Shown here one piece after another: positions 9,879 to 18,289 of a DNA stretch of 34,561 nucleotides. The translations under genes and the position numbers were made by a program. A model generated the notes under the pieces. That model was not told where the DNA came from and made no database searches. It saw nothing but the letters and a program-made list of their open reading frames with translations. Position 1 is the first letter of the stretch, and every line of letters begins with the position of its first letter. The stretch is from Spirogloea muscicola (lineage: Eukaryota; Streptophyta; Zygnematophyceae; Spirogloeales; Spirogloeaceae). The stretch covers positions 106,324-140,884 of the forward strand of contig WELB01000259.1 of assembly GCA_009602725.1 (NCBI GenBank), written 5' to 3'.

Positions 9879-10208
9879 CTACGAGCCTATAGCTGAGACC
9901 CGACATCAATTCGGTGAAGCCCAGGAGCAGCCTGGCCGCTGCTTGCCGCCGCAGCCGCCACCGCAGCCTGCTGCGGGGCTTGCTGGGGGGTCTGTGGCTG
10001 CGCCCCTGGGGGAACTGCTGCTGGCTTGCGCCCTGAAGGTGGAGTCGCTGGCGGTAACCGGCGCCAAGGGCCTATCTTCCGCTGCGCCTATGTGCTAGTG
10101 CTTCACCGTGTAGTGGGTTCGCTCCTATAACTACGCTCCTATCCCTACAGCCGAAGCTAAGAAGGCGACTGACCACTACCTGCGTGTGTAGGGGCGAGGT
10201 TCTTTACA
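9879..10208 (+). repeat. LTR family Z, copy Z1, right part
   Basis: Continuation of Z1 after the Y2 insertion. It matches Z2: TCGGTGAAGCCCAGGAGC, CCGCCGCAGCCGCC, GGTGGAGTCGC, CTTCCGCTGCGCCTATGTGCTAGTGCTTC, GTAGTGGGTTCGCTCCT, and the end GGGGCGAGGTTCTTTACA at 10208. The final hairpin here is CTAC/GTAG around TGCGTGT (10175-10191), different bases from Z2 but the same place. Confidence 0.75.
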
Positions 10209-10479
10209 TTTACTGGTGGGGAGGCTGAAAGGCATTCCGGCCGTGTAAAGTGTGTGAACGAAGCCTGGCGTGTAGTGACCCGACCCTGCACACAGGCAAT
10301 TAGGCGGTCAGATCCTGATTGACCCGTGTAGGGATCGCCGCTACCTGTCTGTGTCTCAAAGAACATACCAAGCCTTTAACTTCGTCAGCCAGGCTTGCAG
10401 ACCACAACCGACTGATTGGCCTGAGTGCTTGGGAGGAGTAGTAGTAAAGTAGACGGGCGGCTGGGGACGCCCCAGTCGT
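10209..10479. other. Spacer with a V-like LTR end fragment
   Basis: No gene. Bases 10276-10325 (TAGTGACCCGACCCTGCACAC, then GGCAATTAGGCGGTCAGATCCTGATTG) match the reverse complement of the V terminus at about 6672-6727, so a short minus-strand V-type LTR end lies here. The rest is unrecognised. Confidence 0.4.
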
Positions 10480-10915
10480 GTCACACAGGCCAAGGTATCC
10501 CCTTGCTAAGGCTTCTGAGATTGACGCTCGCCCGTTCGGATCCGGCCGAGCAGGGAGATCACTCCCTCATATAGCGCCCCCATGAGGGAGGATGCCGGCA
10601 GTGTCCACTACAGGGACCACTGCCTGCGCTAAGTTTCTTCAAAGGACAAGCCATCAGTATTTGACGGGGCCGGCAGGCTCGGCTAGCGCCTCGGTCAAGT
10701 GCTCCACACCAGCAAGTTGTTCTGCCAGCCGAGGAAGACTCGGACGCCCACTCGAAGTGTGCGAAACCTGTCGTGCCTAAGGAACACTGATGAATCAGGT
10801 CAGCCTCCAATAGATAGCATATCGCAGATCGATACTGCCGTCTATCAGCACGCTGAACTGTTTCACCGTAACAGGAGGCAACCCATGCAGCGCGCAAATC
10901 TTCAATCCTAATCAG
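10480..10915 (-). pseudogene. gag: gag start and leader of a second gag family (minus strand)
   Basis: On the minus strand this holds a leader (10800-10915) with CATCAGTGTTCCTTAGGCACG and a broken gag start whose reading ACTTGACCGAGGCGCTAGCCGAGCCTGCCGG (10655-10690 region) and CTCGGCCGGATCCGAACGGGCGAGCG (about 10528-10553) matches the plus-strand copy at 12480-12997 in inverted orientation. The latter block encodes the LLGRIRxGExR segment seen in the other gags. Frameshifted; no usable frame. Confidence 0.5.
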
Positions 10916-11290
10916 CGAAGCAGAGCGGATGAGCATCGAGCCGCGCGGTAGCGGTCTGCAGCAGCAAGGCATCAGCAAGGCTGCGCCTCTCTCAGAGCTT
11001 CCCCGACTCCCCGACCTCCAGCCAGGTCTCTGTTCTATTCCTCTGGTGCTTCTCCGTGCCACTCCTCCCTGGGGTGCAGGGGGTCCCCCAAGGCCCGCCC
11101 CGCGAGGAGCGTGCCTCGCGAGGGATACACGGGCTGTCTCAGCAGGCGCCATGGCGCCGAGCATGTCTGGGGCCGAGCATGCCAGGAGCATGCGAGGCCA
11201 CCCGGGACGAGCCTGGACGGTACAAAATGGAACAACAACAGCACACTGCCAGGGCGGCACGTACCATCCGGCACGCGGCTAACGGCCATA
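10916..11290 (-). repeat. LTR family W-like fragment, copy W4
   Basis: Minus-strand partial LTR similar to the middle of W1: CAGCAGCAAGGCATCAGCAAGGCTGCGCCTCTC (10959-10990), CTCGCAGGGACGGGCTGT-type and CAGCAGGCGCCATGGCGCCGAGCATG (11142-11166), then GCATG-containing repeats. The U5 end with its hairpins is missing; the fragment abuts the gag leader at about 10915. Confidence 0.55.
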
Positions 11291-11815
11291 TGACCTGGGT
11301 AAATCTTGGAACTTGCCCACGTTTATCTGGAAACCATGTGGGCGTGCAGGCAAGCAGGGCTATGCCTCTCTCTGGGCTCACTTAGAGAAGGCGCGCGGTG
11401 CGCATGAAATTGAAATGGAGGCCAATTCTAGCCTTACAAATGTCCTGGTAACTGGGTAATGAGCTGGCTAAGGGGGACACTAATATCCCCGAGTAAGCAC
11501 ATGCATATCTGACAAGCTATACTGAGGAGCCAAACCACCACCACGGAAGCTATTAGCCTGGGCTAATAATGCACAACCAGGATGCTGGTGAATCGCGAGT
11601 GCTTGGGAGCGCTGCAAACTCAATGATAGCCTCATCCTATAGCATGCAATGATGGCTTGCGGAACGGCAGAATGGCCTAAGCTACCCGCCCGACTACGTC
11701 GGCGGGCATCAACATGCAGTGCCAGGCGATGGAGGAGGACAGACCACTTCGTTCCATAGCCGCCGTATATGTCCATGGCGCATGGGAAGTAGTGGTCGCC
11801 CGGGGGGTGGTCATT
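11291..11815. other. Unrecognised spacer
   Basis: No gene, LTR end or strong repeat recognised. The G+C is lower than in the neighbouring LTRs. The 98-codon minus frame at 11480-11776 shows no motif. Confidence 0.5.
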
Positions 11816-12240
11816 GTAGTGCTCTTCCTTCTTCCTCTCGACTGAACGAACTACCGAGTCCGCTCTCGGCCAACTCTTGTGATGCTTTACTGACGCCCCC
11901 CTCCCCTGTGTGTGGGAGCCGTTTCAAGGCCCACCCGTCAGGGGCGGGGTGGGCGGACCTCACGAGGGTCGGTCGTGGGGACATGTCACGTCCACGGGAA
12001 GACCTCGAAGGTACCGTAAGGTGGACAGGTAATTGCCACGGGCGGACCGCGAGGGACCCGTAGGACATGTGACGTCCATGGGCGGACCTCGAGGATACCG
12101 CAAGACAGGGGTCACGCCAAACGGTACATCGCTGGCAAGAGAAGACAACGCGCGCGAAAGAATACACCGCAATGGCCAGCCCCGCAGATAACCATGTACG
12201 CGTAGAGCCCAGACGGGCGGAACGCTACAGCGCGTGTGCC
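11816..12240 (-). repeat. LTR-like remnant with internal direct repeat
   Basis: Bases 11838-11970 follow the minus-strand LTR template (TACCGAGTCCGCTCTCGGCC, then a CTTGTGATGCTTTACTG segment, CCCCTCCCC, TGTGGGAG and a CAAGGCCCACC segment), so this is a remnant of another LTR family. Within it GGACATGTCACGTCCACGGG with CCTCGAAGGTACCGTAAG (11979-12022) recurs as GGACATGTGACGTCCATGGG with CCTCGAGGATACCGCAAG (12063-12107), an imperfect direct repeat with an 84-bp period. No gene. Confidence 0.45.
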
Positions 12241-12479
12241 ACTGTTGCCTGCGGCAGCCATTTGTTCGGGGGTTATCTGTTGCCACGAGGCACTTCACCC
12301 CACCAACACTTTTTCAGGTCAGCACTCACCTGTGTTACCATCTGCGATTGGTGGAATGCTTGTCTGCACGGCAGGGCGGTAGCCGGTCGCGGCTGGGCGG
12401 TGAAGCCTGATCCAGTCTCCAGGAACTGGTTTGGTTCCCGATCCTATTTTCGTCTCTTAATTTCTTGCTCTGCTTTGCT
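12241..12479. other. Unrecognised spacer before gag leader
   Basis: No gene or clear repeat recognised. The adjoining GGTTCCCGATCC and TTTCTTGCTCTGCTTTGCTG look like leader sequence preceding the plus-strand gag start, by comparison with 18110-18200. Confidence 0.35.
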
Positions 12480-12997
12480 GTTTGAGGGTAAGGGTCAGCG
12501 CGCTGCCGCGTTTGCCTTCATTTCTGGTGCACCAGTTCAGCTGTGCAGATTTTAGCAGGATTGATGTGCGTTATGCTGTCTAGTTACTGCTGATCTGAAA
12601 CATCAGTGTTCCTTAGGCACGACATGAGTCGCACAATTCAAGTGCACTTCGGAGTCCTCCTCGCCGGCAGCACAACCTGCTGGTGTGGCGCAGCTGACCG
12701 AGGCGCTAGCCGACCTGCCGGCCCCGTCAAATCGTGATGGCTTGTCCTTCGCAGTATCAGTGCGTGGTGCGCCTGATACAGCTCTTTGAAGCAGTGGTCC
12801 TTGACGTGGCCCCTGATGCGTCCTCTCTTCTGGGGGCGCTGTGTGAGGAAGTTAAGTCCCTGCTCGGTCGGATCCGATTGGGCGAGCGTCGACTTCAGAA
12901 GGTCTTGGCAAGGGGATATGTCAGCCCGTCTGACACACGACTGGGGCGTGCCCAGCCGTCGACTCCTCCTAAGTACTTGGGCCAATTAATTGGTGGC
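12480..12997 (+). pseudogene. gag: gag start and leader of the second gag family (plus strand)
   Basis: Leader 12480-12640 is followed by a broken gag N-terminus: QLTEALADLPAPS (about 12690-12730) and, in another frame, LCEEVKSLLGRIRLGERRLQ (about 12840-12899) then TRLGRAQPSTPPKYLGQ (about 12935-12985). The latter aligns with the capsid segments AEVRTLIARV and RLGRAQPCQPAKFSGQ of the gag at 1813-2415. It stops abruptly at 12997 where a TGTAAC sequence begins. A diverged inverted copy lies at 10480-10915. Confidence 0.65.
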
Positions 12998-13046
12998 TGT
13001 AACGTTCCCTCCGTTTGGGAGTGCCAACGGTGCCGATAACCTTACA
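12998..13046 (+). repeat. 49-bp LTR T miniature, TGTAAC to TTACA
   Basis: TGTAACGTTCCCTCCGTTTGG, then GAGTG, then CCAACGGTGCCG, ending CTTACA. It corresponds to the two ends of the T-type U3 start (27542-) brought together by deletion, and folds as CCGTTTGG/CCAACGG. The perfect 12-bp palindrome CCAATTAATTGG lies just left at 12982-12993. Confidence 0.45.
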
Positions 13047-13092
13047 TGGTCGTATTATGTTTGCCGCGGTTTGAACGCTCCAAACGGTCCCG

Positions 13093-13188
13093 GCTCCGCC
13101 CCCGACGCAGCGGCCCGAGGCCCCGGTTCCGTACCGCACGTGCTCCGCCCCCGGCGCCGCGGCCCGAGGCCCCGGTCCCATACTGCAT
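13093..13188 (+). repeat. Two-unit GC-rich tandem repeat (49-bp period)
   Basis: GCTCCGCCCCCG, then CGGCCCGAGGCCCCGGT, occurs at 13093 and again at 13142. It adjoins the outer end of the inverted repeat's left arm. No coding content. Confidence 0.75.
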
Positions 13189-14051
13189 GAAGCATTCCTG
13201 ACCCTTAGGAGCACAGTCATAGGTCAGTTAGTCCTTATTGGTTTCGGTCATAGGGATTTATAGACAAACCGCCAGCACAGCGAAGCACCACGTGTTCTAC
13301 ACAGCGGAAGTCTTGCCCCGAGGCGCTGCCGACAGGCAGCAGCTCACCTCCCAGGTACGGGCCAGCGACTGCATTCACAGTCTTACTCACAGAGAGTCGA
13401 AGAAGATCCGCGACGACGGGATGCGGCAACGGGCTGCAGCAGCAGGCAGCAGCAGGGCAGCGTCGGCGGGCTGCGGCAGCAGGCGGCAGCCGAGCTGCGC
13501 CTCTCTCGCGGGCTTCACTGATGTTGACCGAGTGACCCGAGTCTGCTCTCAGCCCTACTTGTAGTGCTTCATGTGCCACCCTCCCCAGGGGTCTTTGGGA
13601 GGCTCGTCTCAGGGCCCACCTCGGGAAGGCGGGCCCGACAAGGAGAATCTAGTACGTGGCCAGGCCATGCGGCTTCCTTCTGGAAGTGGCGGCCAGTGAC
13701 GGCCAATGGCGGCCAATGGCGGCCAGCCGCCGAGCGGCGCCCTGCGGCGCCGGCTTGCGGCGCCGCAAGTGGGTCACAGGTGTGGCGCGGCGTCACAGGC
13801 GCGCCACACGTGTCGCATACACGTCATTGCGAGCACGGCGGCAGATTCAGGAATATGCCGAGAAGCTCCGCTTTCGGAGTTCAGGATTCGCCACCTCTGC
13901 TGGAGGCGGCGCGCCTGCACGTCACATCGTCAGCAGGCGCGTCACACCGCGTGACACCTCGCGCGGGTCGCTCGCGCGTCGCACGCGTCAGGCACGTGCG
14001 CGTCAGTGGTTACACAGTTGCGCTGATGGGATAAAGACTCCCATTGTCACA
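13188..14051 (-). repeat. LTR family Y, copy Y3
   Basis: Minus-strand Y LTR from TGTGACAATGGGAG (14051) to AATGCTTCA (13188), 864 bp. Its U3 start differs from Y1/Y2 (no TGTAACATCCCC), so it is a Y subfamily shared only with Y4. Hairpin GCTGCC/GGCAGC at 13325-13340. Confidence 0.8.
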
Positions 14052-14132
14052 GCCTGTCACAGGGCTGGAAGTGTCCGAGCGGGCACAACAAGCCAACTTC
14101 TGAGATTCCCCTTGCGTGATACAAAGTTGGTG

Positions 14133-14458
14133 ATAAGCTTCTAAACCGAGCGTACCGGTTCTTGACAGTGAGCTTGTTCAGAGCTCGACGCTGGATGCAC
14201 ATCCGATGACTACCGCAATGCTTACAAGGAAGCGAATAGGTGCACCATGCGGCGACTGTGGGGGCTCACTATGCCCGTACTCTTAGCAGGTCCGCCACTT
14301 GGGTTTGCACCCCCCCACAATCGACTTCAGATGATACAAAGGGCAGTAAGGTGGCAGTGCACTGGACGTCACTGAGCCACTTCGGATGAGGAGGCAATCC
14401 GTCCAGAAGAGTTCGAGAATGCATCCGACTACTTTGTTGACTGCTGTCAAGAGCTGCA
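14133..14458 (-). pseudogene. pol: RT N-terminal fossil, left arm
   Basis: Mirror image of 26071-26396. On the minus strand it reads LDGLPPHP, QVADLLRV and, in a shifted frame, RALNKLTVKNRY, the start of a Ty3/gypsy reverse transcriptase before catalytic motif A. Y3 truncates it. Stops and shifts throughout. Confidence 0.6.
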
Positions 14459-15184
14459 CCAGGTGAGGCTACCACACGTACTACTGAGTCAGGGGGAGAC
14501 TCAATACTCATCAGGATTAGATATACACAGCCAATGCTGGTTGCGTGCGAAGGTACATTTTCACAACAGCTGTTGGTCGCAGAGTGCAAACATGAGTTAC
14601 AAAGTAATTGCTACAAGTCAGCCCTTTGACTTTGACATTCAAAGGCGGAGACGAGCACTCACCCAGGGTACTCTGGTGCACTGGCCAGCTGCTGGCATCC
14701 GATGCCGGCTGCTTTTCAGCTACGAGCTCACACGGGTACTCAGCCCTTAGCTGGACTAATGGTCCAGTCTTCGCTACCCAGCAATATGGCCGACATTACA
14801 GCCACTGGGGCAGGACACTGAGATCCACATGGTCGTGTCCATGCCCGCCAAGTGTGGCATGACACGTGGTCAGCACAAGAATATACCGGCGAAAAACCGA
14901 CCAGCCAGTGGCTGCAGAGGGCGTTGACAACATCTGCTAGCTCCGCAAGCTTACTCAACCCATAGCTGTGCCATCACATCATCAACAGCTGCAAAGAGCC
15001 AAGGACTTCCACTGGAAGTAGGTGACACCGAGATGCTGCTGACCAGGGCCACAAAGGCCTTGAGAGTTACGAGGATGGCAAACAGCCACATTCTTATCGC
15101 ACTCAGTGCCAAGCACCATACTACCAGCATATGGAGTGTGCACTCAGCACAAAGCAGGGTGAGCGCGCACCAGCCGCCATTACC
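14459..15184. other. Unrecognised internal sequence, left arm
   Basis: Mirror of 25345-26070. By position, between the 5' LTR W and an RT fossil, it should be the decayed leader, gag and protease of a W-type element, but I recognise no motif. Frames up to 95 codons lack features. Confidence 0.4.
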
Positions 15185-15752
15185 TGATAGCGTTCGGTCC
15201 CTAACAGGCAGGTTAGAGCGGAATGCGTCCTTATTGGGATTGAGTGCTTAAGGAGCTAGGGACAACCACCCGCCACGTCGAAGCACTCAGCACAGCGAAA
15301 GACTTGGCCTGTGGCGCTGCCGCTAGGCAGCAGCTCCACCTCCCGGGCACGCGCTGCAGACTGGCCTCTAGCGGGACGCCGCCAAGGTCTCCTCGGCAGA
15401 CTTGGCAACGAGCCGCGCGCGGCAGCGGTCTACAGCAGCAGGCAGCCGCTAGGCTGCGCCTCTCAGAGCTTCACTGAGTCCCCGGCCTCCGGTCGGGTGT
15501 CTCTCCGCTCAGTGCAGTAGTAAGTGCTTCTCCGTGCCACGATTCCTCCAGGGTGTATGGGGGTCGCCCCCAGGCTCGCCCGCGAGGAGTGCCAGACGAG
15601 GGAACCATGAGCTGTCTCCAGCAGGCGCCATGGCGCCAAGCATGGTCGCGGCAGAGCATGCCGCCAGGCATGGCCGAGGCCGGGCATGGCCGGGCATGGC
15701 CGCAGCGAAACATGCCACCGGGGGCGTCCGGGCCCACGCATGCCGCTGAGCA
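15185..15752 (-). repeat. LTR family W, copy W3
   Basis: Mirror of W2. Minus strand; lacks the first ~130 bases of U3 found in W1 and joins Z3 directly at 15752/15753. Confidence 0.8.
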
Positions 15753-16305
15753 TGTAAGGAACCTCGCCCTAAGTACGCATTTAGAGAGAGCAGTCCTTAT
15801 TGACTTCGAACGTAGTGGGTTTAGGAGCCAACCCACTACACAGGCAAAGCACTAGCGCATCAGCGCAGCGGAAGACAGGCCCTGTGGCGACGCCGTCCGG
15901 CGGCAACTCCACCTCCTGGACGCAGGCCGGCGCAGCAGGCCCCGCAGCAGAGTGCGGCGGCGGCTGCGGCGGCGAGCAGCAGCAAGGCGGCTCCTGGGCT
16001 TCACCGGCTTCGAACTGATTGTTGAGCCTCAGCCCCCAAGGCTCCTTGTGCTTCCCCATGCCACCCTCCCTAAGGGGTGTCAGCGGGTCGCCTCATGGCC
16101 CGCCTTGCGGCAGGCCAAAGATCCTCCCTTGAACGGGTGGATCCTGGCGAGGGGTATTTTAGGACGGGCGGGGCCAGCACCCGGTTGGGCCACTTGCCCG
16201 GCCAGCCAGCCCGCCAGCTGGGGCGGGTCACCTGGCCCAAATAGTCGGTCATGTATTGCCAACAAAGAAAGCCATTTGGCTTAACCAGACCGCTGATTCA
16301 TTACA
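15753..16305 (-). repeat. LTR family Z, copy Z3
   Basis: Mirror of Z2, minus strand, 553 bp, TGTAATGAATC (16305) to CCTTACA (15753). It follows the polypurine tract at 16308-16319, so it is the 3' LTR of the element that encodes the adjacent chromodomain. Confidence 0.8.
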
Positions 16306-16307
16306 TA

Positions 16308-16319
16308 CCTCCCCACTCT
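16308..16319 (-). promoter_or_regulatory. Polypurine tract, left arm
   Basis: Minus strand AGAGTGGGGAGG two bases before the Z3 start, after the integrase/chromodomain frame. This is where plus-strand DNA synthesis primes in LTR elements. Confidence 0.65.
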
Positions 16320-16363
16320 GGTGTTCACGTCCTCGGAAACCACGAGAGAACAGCCGACAGGAA

Positions 16364-16786
16364 TTAAGACGGCCGCCGGCTGCTGCCTCTACCAAGCCAA
16401 GGAGAAATACCAACCTTGGCCAGGTATTCCCTGAGAGCATCTGGACAATTTGCCAAATTGGCCGCGGGCTCCCACGTGTTGTGCTCCGGCCCATACCCGA
16501 GCCACTTCACCAGATACTCACAGGTCTTACGCCCTCGAGGCTTGTCCCTGTGAGATAAGATCTCTTCCACCTCAATCTCAAGATCATCCTCGATCAGTGG
16601 TGGAGGTGGGGGCGGTTGGACACAACCATCCGAAAGGAACGCCCTCAGCTGAGACACATGGAAAACGTTATGGACCTTCCAATGTACCGGTGTCTTCAGC
16701 TCGTAGGACACCTTGCCCACAAGGCGTACGACAGCAAACGGTCCAACCCACTTGGGCAGCAACTTGCGCGTACCCACAGCCCGCAA
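16364..16786 (-). CDS. pol: Integrase C-terminus with chromodomain, left arm
   Basis: Open 140-codon segment identical in translation to 23743-24165; described in full there. It runs toward the left and ends 45 bases before the polypurine tract. It is a 3' fragment of pol: the open frame begins inside the integrase C-terminal domain, so the first Met is internal and this is not an independent gene. On its upstream side LTR X2 interrupts the element after CTAAC (16869-16873). Confidence 0.8.
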   Translation of the reverse strand: MRAVGTRKLLPKWVGPFAVVRLVGKVSYELKTPVHWKVHNVFHVSQLRAFLSDGCVQPPPPPPLIEDDLEIEVEEILSHRDKPRGRKTCEYLVKWLGYGPEHNTWEPAANLANCPDALREYLAKVGISPWLGRGSSRRPS

Positions 16787-16873
16787 TGATAAGTGCTTCG
16801 TGTCATGCCCGTGCGCGTAGCGTCGTCTTAGCGTCGGCTAGATGGCACTTGGGCGGAACCGAGCAGGGCTAAC

Positions 16874-17736
16874 TGTAACGTCCCCATCCGTTTACGTGCC
16901 GTTAAACCGTGGGTTGAACGCTAACACGTGGTAACGGCACGCGGCCCCGGTATCGTTGGCGTGCGACACGTGGGCGACGCGCGGCAAGTGAGAGGCGGCT
17001 CACCGCTGCTTGCCGGAGCTGTCGGCGCAGGGCCGCCCGGGCCCCGGGCCATGGCCACCGCGCCGCGCAGGGCGGCACCGCGCAGGGCGGCACCGCGACG
17101 CGCCCGTCGGCGGCATGTCCGCCGCACCGGTGAGCGCCACCTCATGGCCGCCGGACTCGTAGTGACATACCTGTGACGCGTGTAGCGCTGTGACGCGCCT
17201 GGCGGCGCCGCGCAGGGCGGCACCGCGCCGCGCAGGGCGGTGCCGCCGTCCTCACGACCGTATCCCCCCGTAGGGCCCGCCTTCTCGAGGTGGGCCTTGA
17301 GGCGAGCCTCCCAGAGACCCCTGGGGAGGGTGGCACATGAAGCACTACAAGTAGGGCTGAGACCAGCCTCCGGGCACCGGTCCAAGTGAGGGAAGCCCAC
17401 ACCAGAGAGAGGCGCGCAGCCTGCTGCCGCCTGCTGCCGCAGCTCGTCCACGCAGGCCTGCTGCTGCCTGCTGCTGCAGCCCGACGCCGCAACCCGTCCC
17501 TGCGGATCTTCATCGGCTCTCCTGAAGGTAGACTGTGGCTGCTCCCTCTGGGGACAGCTGCTGGCCCGTACCGGGAGGTGAGTCGCCGCCTGTCGGCGGC
17601 GCCTCAGGGCAAGGTATTCCGCTGCGTGTCCACGTGGTGCTTCACTGTGCTGGGGGTTTGTCTCTAAACCCCAGCGACCGAAACCAATCAGCACGTTCTA
17701 ACCCTTGACTGTCTGTGAGGGGCCTAGAACGCTTCA
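16874..17736 (+). repeat. LTR family X, copy X2 (5' LTR, 863 bp)
   Basis: Plus-strand LTR from TGTAACGTCCCCATCC to GAACGCTTCA, followed after two bases by a primer site, so this is the 5' LTR of the gag-pol at 17739-22200. A 10-bp inverted repeat CGTGCCGTTA/TAACGGCACG lies near its start (16904-16941). The terminal module is well preserved: GCCGCC-TGTC-GGCGGC (17585-17600), AGGGCAAGGTATTCCGCTG (17606-17624), CTGGGGGTTT/AAACCCCAG (17650-17674), CGACCGAAACCAATCAG (17675-17691), GTTCTA/TAGAAC hairpin (17694-17731). Left flank is CTAAC. Its 257-codon minus frame is compositional. Confidence 0.92.
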
Positions 17737-17738
17737 TT

Positions 17739-17750
17739 TGGTATCAGAGG
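17739..17750 (+). promoter_or_regulatory. Primer binding site, initiator-Met tRNA
   Basis: TGGTATCAGAGG two bases after X2. Same primer as the Y element at 2935-2946. Confidence 0.9.
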
Positions 17751-18289
17751 AGTCCTTGCATCTGGCTAGCCTCGTAAATGTTGTGATGATACGACTGACC
17801 ATGCAAGGTTCTTTCTGATGCTCTGGCACTGACTAGTCTGTTGTGACACAAGGCCCTTGCCAGAGCGTACCCGTGGATCTGATTGGCGCGCTGATTGGAG
17901 CTGTGATCCTCTCGCCCGCTGCATCTACTCGTCCGGGGTCGGCCAAAGTCCTCCACCCCGGCGGCAATCGCAATTGCCAGGTCAGTATCTCGCCTGCGTA
18001 ACCACCTGCGGTCGGCGGATTGCCTGTCTTCATGACAAGGAGGTGAAACCAACCGCCGATGGGCGGCGAAATCTGACGATGTGCCAGGAACTGGTCCGTA
18101 CTCCACTTCTGGCCCCTCCCTCAGCTGCGCGTGCTGCTCTGCGTTTTGAGGGTATGACTTGCGCGCTATCATGATTGCTTTGCTTGCCTGGGTCACCAGC
18201 TTGCTCAGCAACATTGTGGTAGTATTGTCTCAGCAGTGTGTCTTATGCCAACCACTGACTTGATCCCTCACGTGTGATGGTGTAAAGGC
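17751..18289 (+). other. Leader of the X element
   Basis: Non-coding leader between primer site and gag; begins AGTCCTTGCATCTGGCTAGC, shared with the Y element leader at 2905-2934. Also shares CCAACCGCCGATGGGCGGCGAAATCTGAC-type sequence with 2600-2650. No gene. Confidence 0.65.

Larger units (their letters stand above)
13188..17736 (+). repeat. Giant inverted repeat, left arm (4.55 kb)
   Basis: Reverse complement of 22792-27342; matching positions sum to about 40529, so the symmetry centre is near 20264. From about 13790 to 17360 I see no difference between the arms wherever I compared them (every reading frame is mirrored with identical translation). Divergence is confined to the outer part of the Y LTR (13188-13790) and a patch of about 70 bases in the X LTR (17365-17430). 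Order in this arm: Y3(-), RT fossil(-), W3(-), Z3(-), polypurine tract(-), chromodomain(-), X2(+). Confidence 0.95.

Noticed and set aside
16921-17694. 257-codon open frame on the minus strand
   Set aside because: Lies wholly in LTR X2; G+C-rich, Ala/Arg-rich translation, and equally long frames occur on the other strand and in the mirror copy. No start context or motif.
17573-17736. Hammerhead or other self-cleaving ribozyme in the LTR hairpins
   Set aside because: Looked for the CTGATGA and GAAA core of hammerheads, known from plant retrozymes; not present near the hairpins.
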